Source: VBAS01 sp035318985 (GTDB taxonomy: Bacteria; Bacteroidota; Bacteroidia; Chitinophagales; Chitinophagaceae). From it: DNA of 6,507 bases. Where the stretch lies: contig DATHDP010000099.1 of assembly GCA_035318985.1 (NCBI GenBank), positions 1-6,507 on the forward strand, written 5' to 3'. Below are positions 1 to 6,507 of this stretch, piece by piece. The position numbers and the translations under genes were made by a program. The stretch's first letter is position 1. Each line of letters opens with the position of its first letter. The notes beneath the pieces were generated by a model, which saw nothing but the letters and a program-made list of their open reading frames with translations, made no database searches and was not told where the DNA came from.

Positions 1-3000
1 TCAAATCGTCCACGCATGGTCATTTTTTCCGATGTACCAGAAACGATCCTCAAGTTGCCTTCGCCGCGACCATGAATTTCATCATTGGTTAATTCGTCTA
101 TTACTACTGTGACATTTACTCTTGGATTACCGGTAATATCAACGTCGTAAGTAATATTTGTTTCATTGTTACTAAAAGAAGAGTCAGTTAATTCTCTACC
201 GTATTTTCTTTCAATAAGAAAATCAGCGACGCCGCTTTCTTTTCCCGTTGTATTAGGTATTGTAATATAAGAACTGTCTCTTTCAGATGCTTTACCCACG
301 ACCTTTATCCGCATATTTGACTGCGGACCCGTTAGTGAAAAAGAACCGGTTCCTAAAGCATAACCATAAAAGCTACTGTTGTCTTTCCTGGTTGTATTTA
401 GTAAAAGCATGGGGTCTTCTCCTTGTGTTGTTGGATCATTATCAACCTCTGCTCTTATATTGTACACCAGGTTCCGCCAACCATTATGTTTTAATACGCC
501 ATTAGTTAATGTTGCCGTATTATGAGTTATTGTATCAATTAATGTAAGCCGGCCAAGATCAAGTTCACCTTCTTTAAATATAATTTCTGCATCGCTTAAT
601 TTATAATAGCATTGAGTAAAGATCACTTTAAGCCCGGCGTCCTCGAGTTTCATTTTACCAATATACTTTGCGTCCGGCCCGAGACCAATGATCTTTAATG
701 CTCCCGTTGCAAACCCGTCAAGGTTTGTAAATAAATTACCAATGAAACGTTCCGCGATCCTTACGGGATATCGTTCTGGTTTTATGTTGATCACATCTTC
801 TCCATTTGTAGCAAGATCATTCAGAAAAAGATTAAGATCAAAATCAAGTTTTTGATCAGTGTTTACAGTTTTCCCGTTTGCTATTAAGTTGCCGGTTTTA
901 TTATTATAAAATGCATGAACTTTTATTTGACCAATGCTGTCATTATCAATTCTCAATTGATCAGTTTGAATGTCTGATGTTACGTTAAAAATTTTAGCAG
1001 GGTCCTCAATTATAATGTCGCCGGAAACAAGACCATCGATCCTGTTTGTTTTTACAAGAAAAGATGCCACATCGCCAATATTAAAATTCTTCAAATCAAT
1101 TTTAACATCATTCCAGTCGCCGGTAGCGGAAGGCACGGTTTTTACCCTGATCTCCTGATTGCTTTCTTTCAATACTATCTCGCCATGTGATACGTTATTT
1201 GATCTGAATTCCAGTTCTCCATTTTCTTCTATTGCCCACCGCTTGCCATTCAATACAAAATTTGACGAATCAAATTTTATGGCGATGCCATCATTGAAGG
1301 TTTTTACCAGAGCATTTATCGATCCCCCCGATATATTTCTATTATTACTTTCGGTAATGAATTTTACATTGGTGGAATCATTCCTGGCTAACAGATCAAT
1401 TTGAGTAAATGGAAAACTAAGGCTATCACTCACTTTCACATGATCAATGGTTGTGGTAAGGGCAAGGTTTTGAAATGTTCCTTTACCAGTAATATTCACA
1501 TTTTGAAACTCAAATTGCTTATAGGCAAAAGCAGGAACATAAGTAGTCAGTTCCAGTTGATTTTGTCTTGTATCCAGTCGCCCGGATACTTCTGTATTAT
1601 TAAATCCCTGGAAGGTTGTATCAAAAAGATTCAGCAGATCCGAAACATAATTCGTTTTTATATTAAAAGTAAATGCCTGGTCGCGAATATTTCTTGTAGG
1701 CGCTTTAATATAAGCGGGATAATATTTATTTAAAAAAAGTTTAAAAGCGTCTGGAAGATCTTGTAATGAAAAATCGCCATTAATATTTCCTTCCACTTCT
1801 GGTGATTGAACGGACAGGTGTTTAGCGCCAGCAATGTATTCTGAGTTTATGACAAATGAATCAATCGGGAGCGATCTGCCATCTTTTGTAACAGTTGCAT
1901 TACGAATAATTGCAGTACCAAGGAAGTCATCAATATTAGCACCTGTAAAATTGAAATCCAGTTTGCCCGCAAACGAAAGATCATCTTTTAATAAGTTCAA
2001 CGGTTTTAGATTCAGAGTATCTACCTGAGCCAAAAAATTAAAGCGGGGAATATTGCTACTTAGATCCACAATGCCATGAAGTGATACAACAGCATTTGAA
2101 TCCCTCATAGAAAAGTCACCGTTAAATATTTTTTTGCCAAGTATTCCTTTTGCTTTTATGTTTTCATAGCGGTAGTTGTTATAAACGAGATGTTTGATAT
2201 CGCCATCCATTTCTGCAGAAATGGTATTCCAGTTAAATCCTCTGCCTTTTACCTGGCCGGCAAATGAGATAGTTCCAATTTTCGGATCATTAACAAACAC
2301 ACCGAGTTTGAAATCTTGTGAAGCTATATTACCTGAATAAAATGGTTGTTTGCCGTCTGGCAATTTCATATTCAGGTCACTTGTAATAGTGCCAAGATTT
2401 GTGCGAATAGTTCCGTAAGTCACGAAGTCTTTTATAAAACCGGTAAAGCTTCCATTGAAATCGAGATAAGAAATACTTTTCAAATTAGGCATGGTAATTT
2501 TCCTGATGCTGGGAATGAAGGTTGTCACATCGCCATAAGTTGTACGAAAACTGTTTGCTTTAAAATCAATAAATGTTTTATTGATATCAGGAAGCCCGGT
2601 CAAACTTATGTCACCATTCAGGTAAGTATTGTTACCGGCCTGTATTGTCATTTCATTTCCAAAAAGATCATCAACGGTGCCTCTTGCAAGACCGCTGATC
2701 TTAATTTTTTTGTTCCATGCCTTTGCTTCTGGTGCAAAAAAAGCAATATCATCGCTGTCAATTTCTGCATTTTCAAAACGGGCCTGCATTTTTATTTTAG
2801 TAATGAAATCATTCATGTCATTGAAATCCTCATACTTCATACTGAAATAATCACGAATAATACTGTTGTTAGTTTTGATCTCCAACTTGTCAAATGACAT
2901 TTCATGCGGTGTAAGTTTTGCATCAGCTACCATTGACTTTACTTCAAAACCGCTTCTTTCTTTTGTATTTAATTCCAATGAAGTGGTCAATGTGTCATTA

Positions 3001-3866
3001 TTAAAGATCAAATTCTTAAAAGTGGCATTGATAGACGCAAAATCAATATTTCTTCCATCAAAATAGTCATCATAGGAGCCGCTGATCACTTTTATGTTTT
3101 TAAAATCGCCGTTATTGATATTTATTTTACCAACATGAACAGACCAGCTTTCCGGGTTCCATTTTAACAAGGAATCAATTTTTTGTTCATCGGCAATTTC
3201 TTCATTCTCATTTACAACTTTTATAGAACGGGGTTTTTTGCCCGTATAGTTTTTAATTAAAAAAACCGGGTCAGAAAAATCAATGGAATTTATTTCGATC
3301 TTTTTAGAGGCAAGATCAATTTCATCCGCATCAAGATCCATGGAAGTTAATTTGAACTGCATGTCTTCACCACGCCACTCATCCTTATTAAGAAAGGTTA
3401 CATTATTAAATTTGATCTTTTTAAAAGCAAGTTCAACTCCTTTTTTGTCACTTCCTGATGAACTGCCTCCCGAAAAATAATCAACTAGATATTGATAATT
3501 CCAAACTGAGTCGTTGCGATTCAAATAAATAACTGCATCGCCCAGTTCTATATAGTGAAGAACGATCTTGTCTTTAAAGAAAAACCAGTCTGTAATTTGT
3601 ACCTGCATTTTGCCAGCAGAAAGTAAAGTGTCCTTATGCTGGTCTTCGATCATTACACCCTCGAGGTTCATTTTATCAAAGAGGGAAAAGCTTACATGCT
3701 TAATACTGATCTTACTTTTTAGCTCCTTTGATAACCTGCTTGTGACTTCGTGGACTATAATGTTTTGACCCCAATCTGTATTAATAAAGATCGTTCCTGC
3801 TATGATGAGAAACAGCAGTGTGATAAGAACCCATGTAACTATTTTCTTGAAGGTCTTCAGAAGCAG
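1..3866 (-). CDS. tamB: TamB-like translocation/assembly module protein (AsmA superfamily, DUF490), C-terminus cut off by window edge
   Basis: Very large inner-membrane-anchored periplasmic protein. The family forms a long hydrophobic beta-groove linking inner and outer membrane and works with a BamA/TamA-type barrel in outer-membrane protein assembly or lipid transport. I read the minus frame codon by codon: it has no stop from 3959 to the left edge, giving about 1288 residues from a proposed CTG start at 3866. Residues about 9-28 (IVTWVLITLLFLIIAGTIFI) are a single membrane anchor after a basic KTFKK stretch. A Ser/Gly-rich linker (SGGSSSGSDKKG) lies near residue 135. Then come about 800 residues of repetitive beta-rich sequence (many NGDF, GxIxx and LxLxxx turns). 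From roughly residue 930 the DUF490/TamB domain begins, with GLGPDAKYIGKMKLEDAGLKV and, at the edge, RGEGNLRITSG followed by MRGRF. The usual end of the domain is missing, perhaps 150-250 residues. The start is uncertain: the first in-frame ATG is at 3671 (residue 66) and would remove the anchor. The family call is firm; the symbol follows family usage. Confidence 0.88.
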   Translation of the reverse strand, partial: MLLKTFKKIVTWVLITLLFLIIAGTIFINTDWGQNIIVHEVTSRLSKELKSKISIKHVSFSLFDKMNLEGVMIEDQHKDTLLSAGKMQVQITDWFFFKDKIVLHYIELGDAVIYLNRNDSVWNYQYLVDYFSGGSSSGSDKKGVELAFKKIKFNNVTFLNKDEWRGEDMQFKLTSMDLDADEIDLASKKIEINSIDFSDPVFLIKNYTGKKPRSIKVVNENEEIADEQKIDSLLKWNPESWSVHVGKININNGDFKNIKVISGSYDDYFDGRNIDFASINATFKNLIFNNDTLTTSLELNTKERSGFEVKSMVADAKLTPHEMSFDKLEIKTNNSIIRDYFSMKYEDFNDMNDFITKIKMQARFENAEIDSDDIAFFAPEAKAWNKKIKISGLARGTVDDLFGNEMTIQAGNNTYLNGDISLTGLPDINKTFIDFKANSFRTTYGDVTTFIPSIRKITMPNLKSISYLDFNGSFTGFIKDFVTYGTIRTNLGTITSDLNMKLPDGKQPFYSGNIASQDFKLGVFVNDPKIGTISFAGQVKGRGFNWNTISAEMDGDIKHLVYNNYRYENIKAKGILGKKIFNGDFSMRDSNAVVSLHGIVDLSSNIPRFNFLAQVDTLNLKPLNLLKDDLSFAGKLDFNFTGANIDDFLGTAIIRNATVTKDGRSLPIDSFVINSEYIAGAKHLSVQSPEVEGNINGDFSLQDLPDAFKLFLNKYYPAYIKAPTRNIRDQAFTFNIKTNYVSDLLNLFDTTFQGFNNTEVSGRLDTRQNQLELTTYVPAFAYKQFEFQNVNITGKGTFQNLALTTTIDHVKVSDSLSFPFTQIDLLARNDSTNVKFITESNNRNISGGSINALVKTFNDGIAIKFDSSNFVLNGKRWAIEENGELEFRSNNVSHGEIVLKESNQEIRVKTVPSATGDWNDVKIDLKNFNIGDVASFLVKTNRIDGLVSGDIIIEDPAKIFNVTSDIQTDQLRIDNDSIGQIKVHAFYNNKTGNLIANGKTVNTDQKLDFDLNLFLNDLATNGEDVINIKPERYPVRIAERFIGNLFTNLDGFATGALKIIGLGPDAKYIGKMKLEDAGLKVIFTQCYYKLSDAEIIFKEGELDLGRLTLIDTITHNTATLTNGVLKHNGWRNLVYNIRAEVDNDPTTQGEDPMLLLNTTRKDNSSFYGYALGTGSFSLTGPQSNMRIKVVGKASERDSSYITIPNTTGKESGVADFLIERKYGRELTDSSFSNNETNITYDVDITGNPRVNVTVVIDELTNDEIHGRGEGNLRIVSGTSEKMTMRGRF

Positions 3867-3879
3867 TGCTTTAGAAGTG

Positions 3880-3910
3880 TAAAAGTAACCAATCGTTAAC
3901 TTAAGACAAA
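3880..3910 (-). promoter_or_regulatory. Candidate Bacteroidota promoter for the tamB-like gene
   Basis: On the minus strand TTTG (3910-3907) is followed after exactly 19 bases by TACTTTTA (3887-3880). This matches the Bacteroidota vegetative promoter pattern (TTTG near -33, TAnnTTTG near -7) except for the last base of the -7 element. Transcription should begin near 3876-3873. That leaves a leader of only about 7-10 bases before CTG 3866, and argues against any start further upstream, such as ATT 3893. It is predicted from pattern only; the region is AT-rich, which raises the chance of coincidence. Confidence 0.45.
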
Positions 3911-3992
3911 TTAAGTACCAAAGGTCAGAAAGACGTAAATTAACGGACCGGGATAAGTGTTAAATGTAACCCACTATTGCTTGTTTTTGGGA

Positions 3993-4643
3993 CTAGAGCA
4001 CTACTTTACTTGTTTTGAAATAGTAACCAATGGAAATGCCTGCAGCTCTGTTACCGATATAATCACCATTATCTACATTACTCATAGTGCCAATACTATA
4101 GTTATAATGCCCGTACAAGTACCATTTATTTTTAAACTCATAGCCAAAATGTAGTATTGCTGAAGCAAGATAATGTCCATAGTTGGCAAAATTAAAAGGC
4201 ATTGCTCTCTCAACTGAAGTGGTCTGGGTATTATATTTTTCATGTCCCAGAAGTGCAAAATCAAGAGAAGGACCAAAACGAATAAAGAAATGTCCGGGTG
4301 TCATTTTAAAATCATGTTGAAATAAAAACGCAAGTTCTATCGTATGAAAACTTGTGTTATTATCTATTGCTTCGGGATTGGGCAGATCAGGGGGAGCACT
4401 ATATTTTACTTTATAACCACGAAGGTTATACATAATTGATGGTGCAAAATAAAGTCGACCTTCGAGTGGTATTTTTATCTGCAGACCGGCATTTACTCCT
4501 GGTTTCATTGAGCTTTCCTGATTTTTATGATCTACTTTATAGTGAACACCCGTTGCTTGTGGACCGGCAGAAGCAGCAAAATATATCTGGCAGTTTACAA
4601 AATGTGCGATCAATAGGGCCATTGCCGTGAGCAATACTTTCAT
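3993..4643 (-). CDS. Small outer-membrane beta-barrel protein (PorT/OMP_b-brl_2 type)
   Basis: A 216-residue predicted outer-membrane protein of unknown specific function. Residues 1-18 form a signal peptide (MKVLL, then a hydrophobic core) with likely cleavage before Gln19, a common pattern in this phylum. The Cys at 18 lacks a proper lipobox around it (FVNC), so I do not call it a lipoprotein. The mature part shows about eight amphipathic, aromatic-rich strands, fitting an eight-stranded barrel: about 19-36, 48-60, 64-81, 99-112, 118-133, 157-170, 173-187 and 199-209. The last strand (AAGISIGYYF) is followed by a six-residue tail (KTSKVVL region) before a TAG stop, whereas many such barrels end at the aromatic residue. 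The ATG at 4643 puts the signal peptide exactly at the start and has no Shine-Dalgarno sequence. It is flanked upstream by the DinB-like gene (180 bases away) and downstream by the tamB-like gene (126 bases), each gap carrying a promoter candidate. The fold is inferred from pattern; ligand and role are unknown. Confidence 0.8.
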   Translation of the reverse strand: MKVLLTAMALLIAHFVNCQIYFAASAGPQATGVHYKVDHKNQESSMKPGVNAGLQIKIPLEGRLYFAPSIMYNLRGYKVKYSAPPDLPNPEAIDNNTSFHTIELAFLFQHDFKMTPGHFFIRFGPSLDFALLGHEKYNTQTTSVERAMPFNFANYGHYLASAILHFGYEFKNKWYLYGHYNYSIGTMSNVDNGDYIGNRAAGISIGYYFKTSKVVL

Positions 4644-4728
4644 GGTAGTTGTTTACAGAATTAAAATAAATCGGTTTTCAGAAAGGATTTTGCCCGAAAG
4701 ATGATGCCAGGCTGGACTTAAAGGGGCG

Positions 4729-4759
4729 TAAAAATAGAAATTAAATCCGGCTAGTCAAA
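4729..4759 (-). promoter_or_regulatory. Candidate Bacteroidota promoter for the outer-membrane barrel gene
   Basis: On the minus strand TTTG (4759-4756) is separated by exactly 19 bases from TATTTTTA (4736-4729), which agrees with the TTTG / TAnnTTTG pattern at all but the last base. Transcription would begin near 4725-4722, giving a leader of about 80 bases before the ATG at 4643. The same spacing and the same final-base deviation occur upstream of the tamB-like gene. The rest of the 4644-4823 gap is AT-rich; I see no convincing terminator hairpin for the DinB-like gene in it. Confidence 0.5.
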
Positions 4760-4823
4760 TAGTATTGCTAAAAAAGAAAAAATTGTTTTATAGAGTTAAA
4801 AAGCGGGGTAACATGTAGTTTGA

Positions 4824-5369
4824 TCAATACTTCTTTGCAGGATCTTTAACCTGGTTGCCGGCATTATATTGTTGTGATTGCCCTTTTGGAATCGATAGAT
4901 TTTTCCATTCCTCGTTTTTGATCATTCTGCCGATATAAACGATTTGACCAATGTGATAAGGATAATGTGCCAACTGCCGGTTGATGGCATCAATAACGCT
5001 GAGCGGTTCTTTACGGATATAAATTATTGTCAAAAGATCATTCTCTGTTATTGATTCCAATGCATCAAAACAACATTGCCAGCCTTTGTTCCAAAGATCG
5101 GTCACTTGTTGTTTTGTATAATTGTGTATTTCAAATTCATCATCACGCTGTCGCCATTCTTTTTCTCCGTCCTCAGTTAAAAAATTAGTGAAGCGGCTAA
5201 TCATGTTCCCTGCTAAATGCTGAACAATAACAGCAATGCTGTTTGATTCAGAAGTGGGCAAATAATGAAGTTCTTTTTCTTCTAGTTGTTCAAAAGTTTT
5301 TTCACCAAGATCCTTATAATACTTAAGTCTTTTAATAACTGTTGATAGGTACTCTTTCCCCAAACTCAT
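4824..5369 (-). CDS. DinB-superfamily protein, DUF1572 type (putative metal-dependent enzyme)
   Basis: A complete 181-residue cytoplasmic protein with no signal peptide, about the usual length for DUF1572 proteins in the DinB/YfiT four-helix-bundle superfamily. Known superfamily members bind a divalent metal through three histidines, and several are thiol-dependent S-transferases (for example the bacillithiol transferase YfiT/BstA and mycothiol-dependent maleylpyruvate isomerase). Here the expected ligands are visible: His51 in IVQHLAGNM on the second helix, and His135 and His139 in the HYPYH motif on a later helix. The RDDEF stretch (residues 75-79) and the LW.KGW..CF segment (92-101) are also characteristic. 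The polar C-terminal tail (about 160-181) is probably flexible. The ATG at 5369 is preceded by an A-rich stretch, not a Shine-Dalgarno site. It follows the gamma-glutamyltransferase by 35 bases, so co-transcription is likely. Family assignment is good; substrate and reaction are not known. Confidence 0.85.
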   Translation of the reverse strand: MSLGKEYLSTVIKRLKYYKDLGEKTFEQLEEKELHYLPTSESNSIAVIVQHLAGNMISRFTNFLTEDGEKEWRQRDDEFEIHNYTKQQVTDLWNKGWQCCFDALESITENDLLTIIYIRKEPLSVIDAINRQLAHYPYHIGQIVYIGRMIKNEEWKNLSIPKGQSQQYNAGNQVKDPAKKY

Positions 5370-5371
5370 TT

Positions 5372-5399
5372 TTAATTCTTAATTTTTAATTGTTAATTC
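5372..5399. repeat. Four tandem copies of heptamer TTAATTN in the intergenic gap
   Basis: Reading the plus strand, TTAATTC, TTAATTT, TTAATTG and TTAATTC follow one another without a break (5372, 5379, 5386, 5393). Only the seventh base varies. On the transcribed strand this reads NAATTAA four times and ends two bases before the ATG of the DinB-like gene, so it forms nearly the whole gap and the translation initiation region. The A-rich, unstructured sequence may favour ribosome loading where Shine-Dalgarno sites are not used. Slippage of a heptamer would change the spacing, not the frame of a gene. Confidence 0.8.
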
Positions 5400-5404
5400 A
5401 AGGA

Positions 5405-6507
5405 TCACCATCCTTCTGCAGAGTCATCACCCCGATTATCTGCAACAGCTTCAAATTTTTTATTGGGCAAAACTTTGATGACCTCAGTTCTTCCAATACC
5501 ACTTCTTTCAACAATTTTATATCCCATTCCTTCCAATGCTTTCCTTGTATCATCCGGAAATCCTTTTTCAAGATCTACTTTGTCAGGCAACCATTGATGA
5601 TGAAATTTTGGTTTCCATACAGCATCTTCAGTGCTCATGTTAAAATCAATAATATTGACGATGGTTTGAAAAACAGAAGTACAAATAGTTGTGCCGCCCG
5701 GCGTACCGACAACTAAATAAGGCATACCATCTTTTAATACAAGTGTTGGTGTCATTGAACTCAGCATTCGTTTTCCCGGCATAATAGCATTTGCCTCGCC
5801 ACCAACTGCACCATACATATTCGGAACTCCCGGCTTTACACTGAAGTCATCCATTTCATCATTTAAAATAAATCCGGCTCCGCCAACAACAGTTTTGCTT
5901 CCATAAGAATTATTAAGTGTTGTCGTAACGGCAACCGCATTCCCATCTTTATCAATTACACTCAGGTGAGTTGTTTCTTCACTTTCGACTGCAGGAATAC
6001 CACCGGGCTTCACTAGTTCGCTGTTGCCTGCTTTTCCCGGAACAAAATCAGCCATTCGTTCTTTTAAATATTTTTCATTTGTAAGTTTTGAAACGGGTAC
6101 TTTAAAAAAATCTGCATCGCCCATGAACTGTGCCCTGTCTGCATAAGCTCGTCTTTCGGCTTCAATCATCAATTGCACTGCTTCAGCAGAATGAAATCCA
6201 TAAGAAGCGATCGGTTTATCTTCGATCATTTTCAACATTTGATGCAATAACAAACCACCGCTGCTTGGCATTGGCATCCCAACAATTTCATATCCTTTGT
6301 AATTAAAAACGTGAGGCTCTCTTGATGCAGCTTTATAATTTTTAAGATCATCAAGCGTAATGATCCCTTTTCCTCTTTTCATTTCTTCCACTATGAGCCT
6401 TGCCGTTTCTCCTTCATAAAATCCTTTTGCTCCCTTTTTCTTTATTCGTTTTAAAGTTTCAGCAAGATCTTTTTGAAAAAAAGTATCACCTCCTTTCCAT
6501 GAAATAT
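5405..6507 (-). CDS. ggt: Gamma-glutamyltransferase (gamma-glutamyltranspeptidase/glutathione hydrolase), N-terminus beyond window edge
   Basis: N-terminal nucleophile hydrolase that removes or transfers the gamma-glutamyl group of glutathione and related compounds, normally in the periplasm or outside the cell. The frame stays open to 6507, with 366 residues in the window; the GTG at 6391 is internal, because the upstream codons (GGDTFFQKDLAETL, KGFYEGETARLIVEEM) are typical large-subunit sequence. The proenzyme cleavage site is present at EE/TTHLSVIDKDGN. The catalytic Thr (codon 5974-5972) matches Thr391 of the E. coli enzyme. Placing the protein on that numbering, I find Asn411, Glu in place of Gln430 (as in other GGTs), Asp433, the lid-loop Tyr444, Ser462-Ser463 (RMLSSMTPT) and the Gly483-Gly484 pair (TPGGTT). 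The small subunit is 189 residues, the usual size. MPMPSSGG and KFHHQWLPD are further family signatures. The signal peptide and the substrate Arg (E. coli Arg114) lie outside. It appears catalytically competent and probably leads an operon with the DinB-like gene. Confidence 0.96.
   Translation of the reverse strand, partial: ISWKGGDTFFQKDLAETLKRIKKKGAKGFYEGETARLIVEEMKRGKGIITLDDLKNYKAASREPHVFNYKGYEIVGMPMPSSGGLLLHQMLKMIEDKPIASYGFHSAEAVQLMIEAERRAYADRAQFMGDADFFKVPVSKLTNEKYLKERMADFVPGKAGNSELVKPGGIPAVESEETTHLSVIDKDGNAVAVTTTLNNSYGSKTVVGGAGFILNDEMDDFSVKPGVPNMYGAVGGEANAIMPGKRMLSSMTPTLVLKDGMPYLVVGTPGGTTICTSVFQTIVNIIDFNMSTEDAVWKPKFHHQWLPDKVDLEKGFPDDTRKALEGMGYKIVERSGIGRTEVIKVLPNKKFEAVADNRGDDSAEGW

Noticed and set aside
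287..505. Plus-strand open frame of 72 codons with a hydrophobic stretch
   Set aside because: It is antisense to the conserved DUF490 part of the tamB-like gene; the hydrophobic run comes from the opposite strand's codons.
1401..1733. Plus-strand open frame of 110 codons
   Set aside because: It lies wholly antisense to the tamB-like gene in the mirrored frame, and its product resembles no protein I know.
2346..2897. Plus-strand open frame of 183 codons
   Set aside because: It uses the same base triplets as the tamB-like gene read in reverse complement, so it is open because the real gene avoids certain codons. The protein is Cys/Ile/Phe-rich with no recognisable family.
3891..3893. ATT as an alternative start of the tamB-like gene
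   Set aside because: It lies within the spacer of the promoter candidate, upstream of the predicted transcription start, and would add residues of no family character.
3970..3992. Short inverted repeat CCCA/TGGG after the barrel gene's stop, as a possible terminator
   Set aside because: The stem is only four base pairs, the loop about 14 bases, and no T-run follows on the transcribed strand.
4587..4592. Cys18 of the barrel protein as a lipoprotein attachment site
   Set aside because: The preceding residues (FVN) do not form a lipobox; cleavage before Gln19 by signal peptidase I fits better.
5390..5716. Plus-strand open frame of 108 codons
   Set aside because: It is antisense to the conserved C-terminus of the gamma-glutamyltransferase and has no family features.
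6389..6391. GTG as the start of the gamma-glutamyltransferase
   Set aside because: The frame continues upstream to the window edge with typical large-subunit sequence, so this codon is an internal valine.

Overview
The window (about 60% A+T) looks like part of a chromosome from the phylum Bacteroidota, probably family Chitinophagaceae. The reasons are protein character (a long TamB/DUF490 protein, a PorT-type small outer-membrane barrel with a signal peptide cut before Gln, a DUF1572 DinB-like protein), the absence of Shine-Dalgarno sites before starts, and two promoter candidates of the Bacteroidota type (TTTG, 19 bases, TAnnTTTA). The family-level placement is an inference. Every gene I can support lies on the minus strand, so gene order in the direction of transcription runs from high to low coordinates.

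Layout along transcription: (1) the 3' two thirds of a gamma-glutamyltransferase gene enters at the right edge (6507) and ends at 5405. (2) A 35-base gap, mostly four tandem copies of a heptamer TTAATTN, separates it from a complete DinB/DUF1572-family gene (5369 to 4824); these two are probably one transcript. (3) A 180-base gap holds a good promoter candidate for a small outer-membrane beta-barrel gene (4643 to 3993). (4) After a 126-base gap with a second promoter candidate of the same architecture comes a very long TamB-like gene that fills the rest of the window and leaves at position 1 without its C-terminus.

The most notable point is the 5' end of the tamB-like gene. The reading frame is open without a stop from 3959 to the left edge and codes a clear N-terminal membrane anchor, but there is no ATG, GTG or TTG in frame before that anchor. 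The best fit is a CTG start at 3866 (or 3860) only about 7 to 16 bases after the predicted transcription start. The alternatives are a sequence error or a recent loss of the start codon.

Functionally, the OM barrel and TamB both belong to envelope biogenesis (TamB-type proteins bridge inner and outer membrane), and the transferase is a periplasmic or secreted enzyme of gamma-glutamyl/thiol metabolism. The DinB-like neighbour has the three-histidine metal site of a superfamily that includes thiol transferases. I saw no RNA gene, CRISPR array, insertion sequence or phage element. I found no clearly new multi-gene system.
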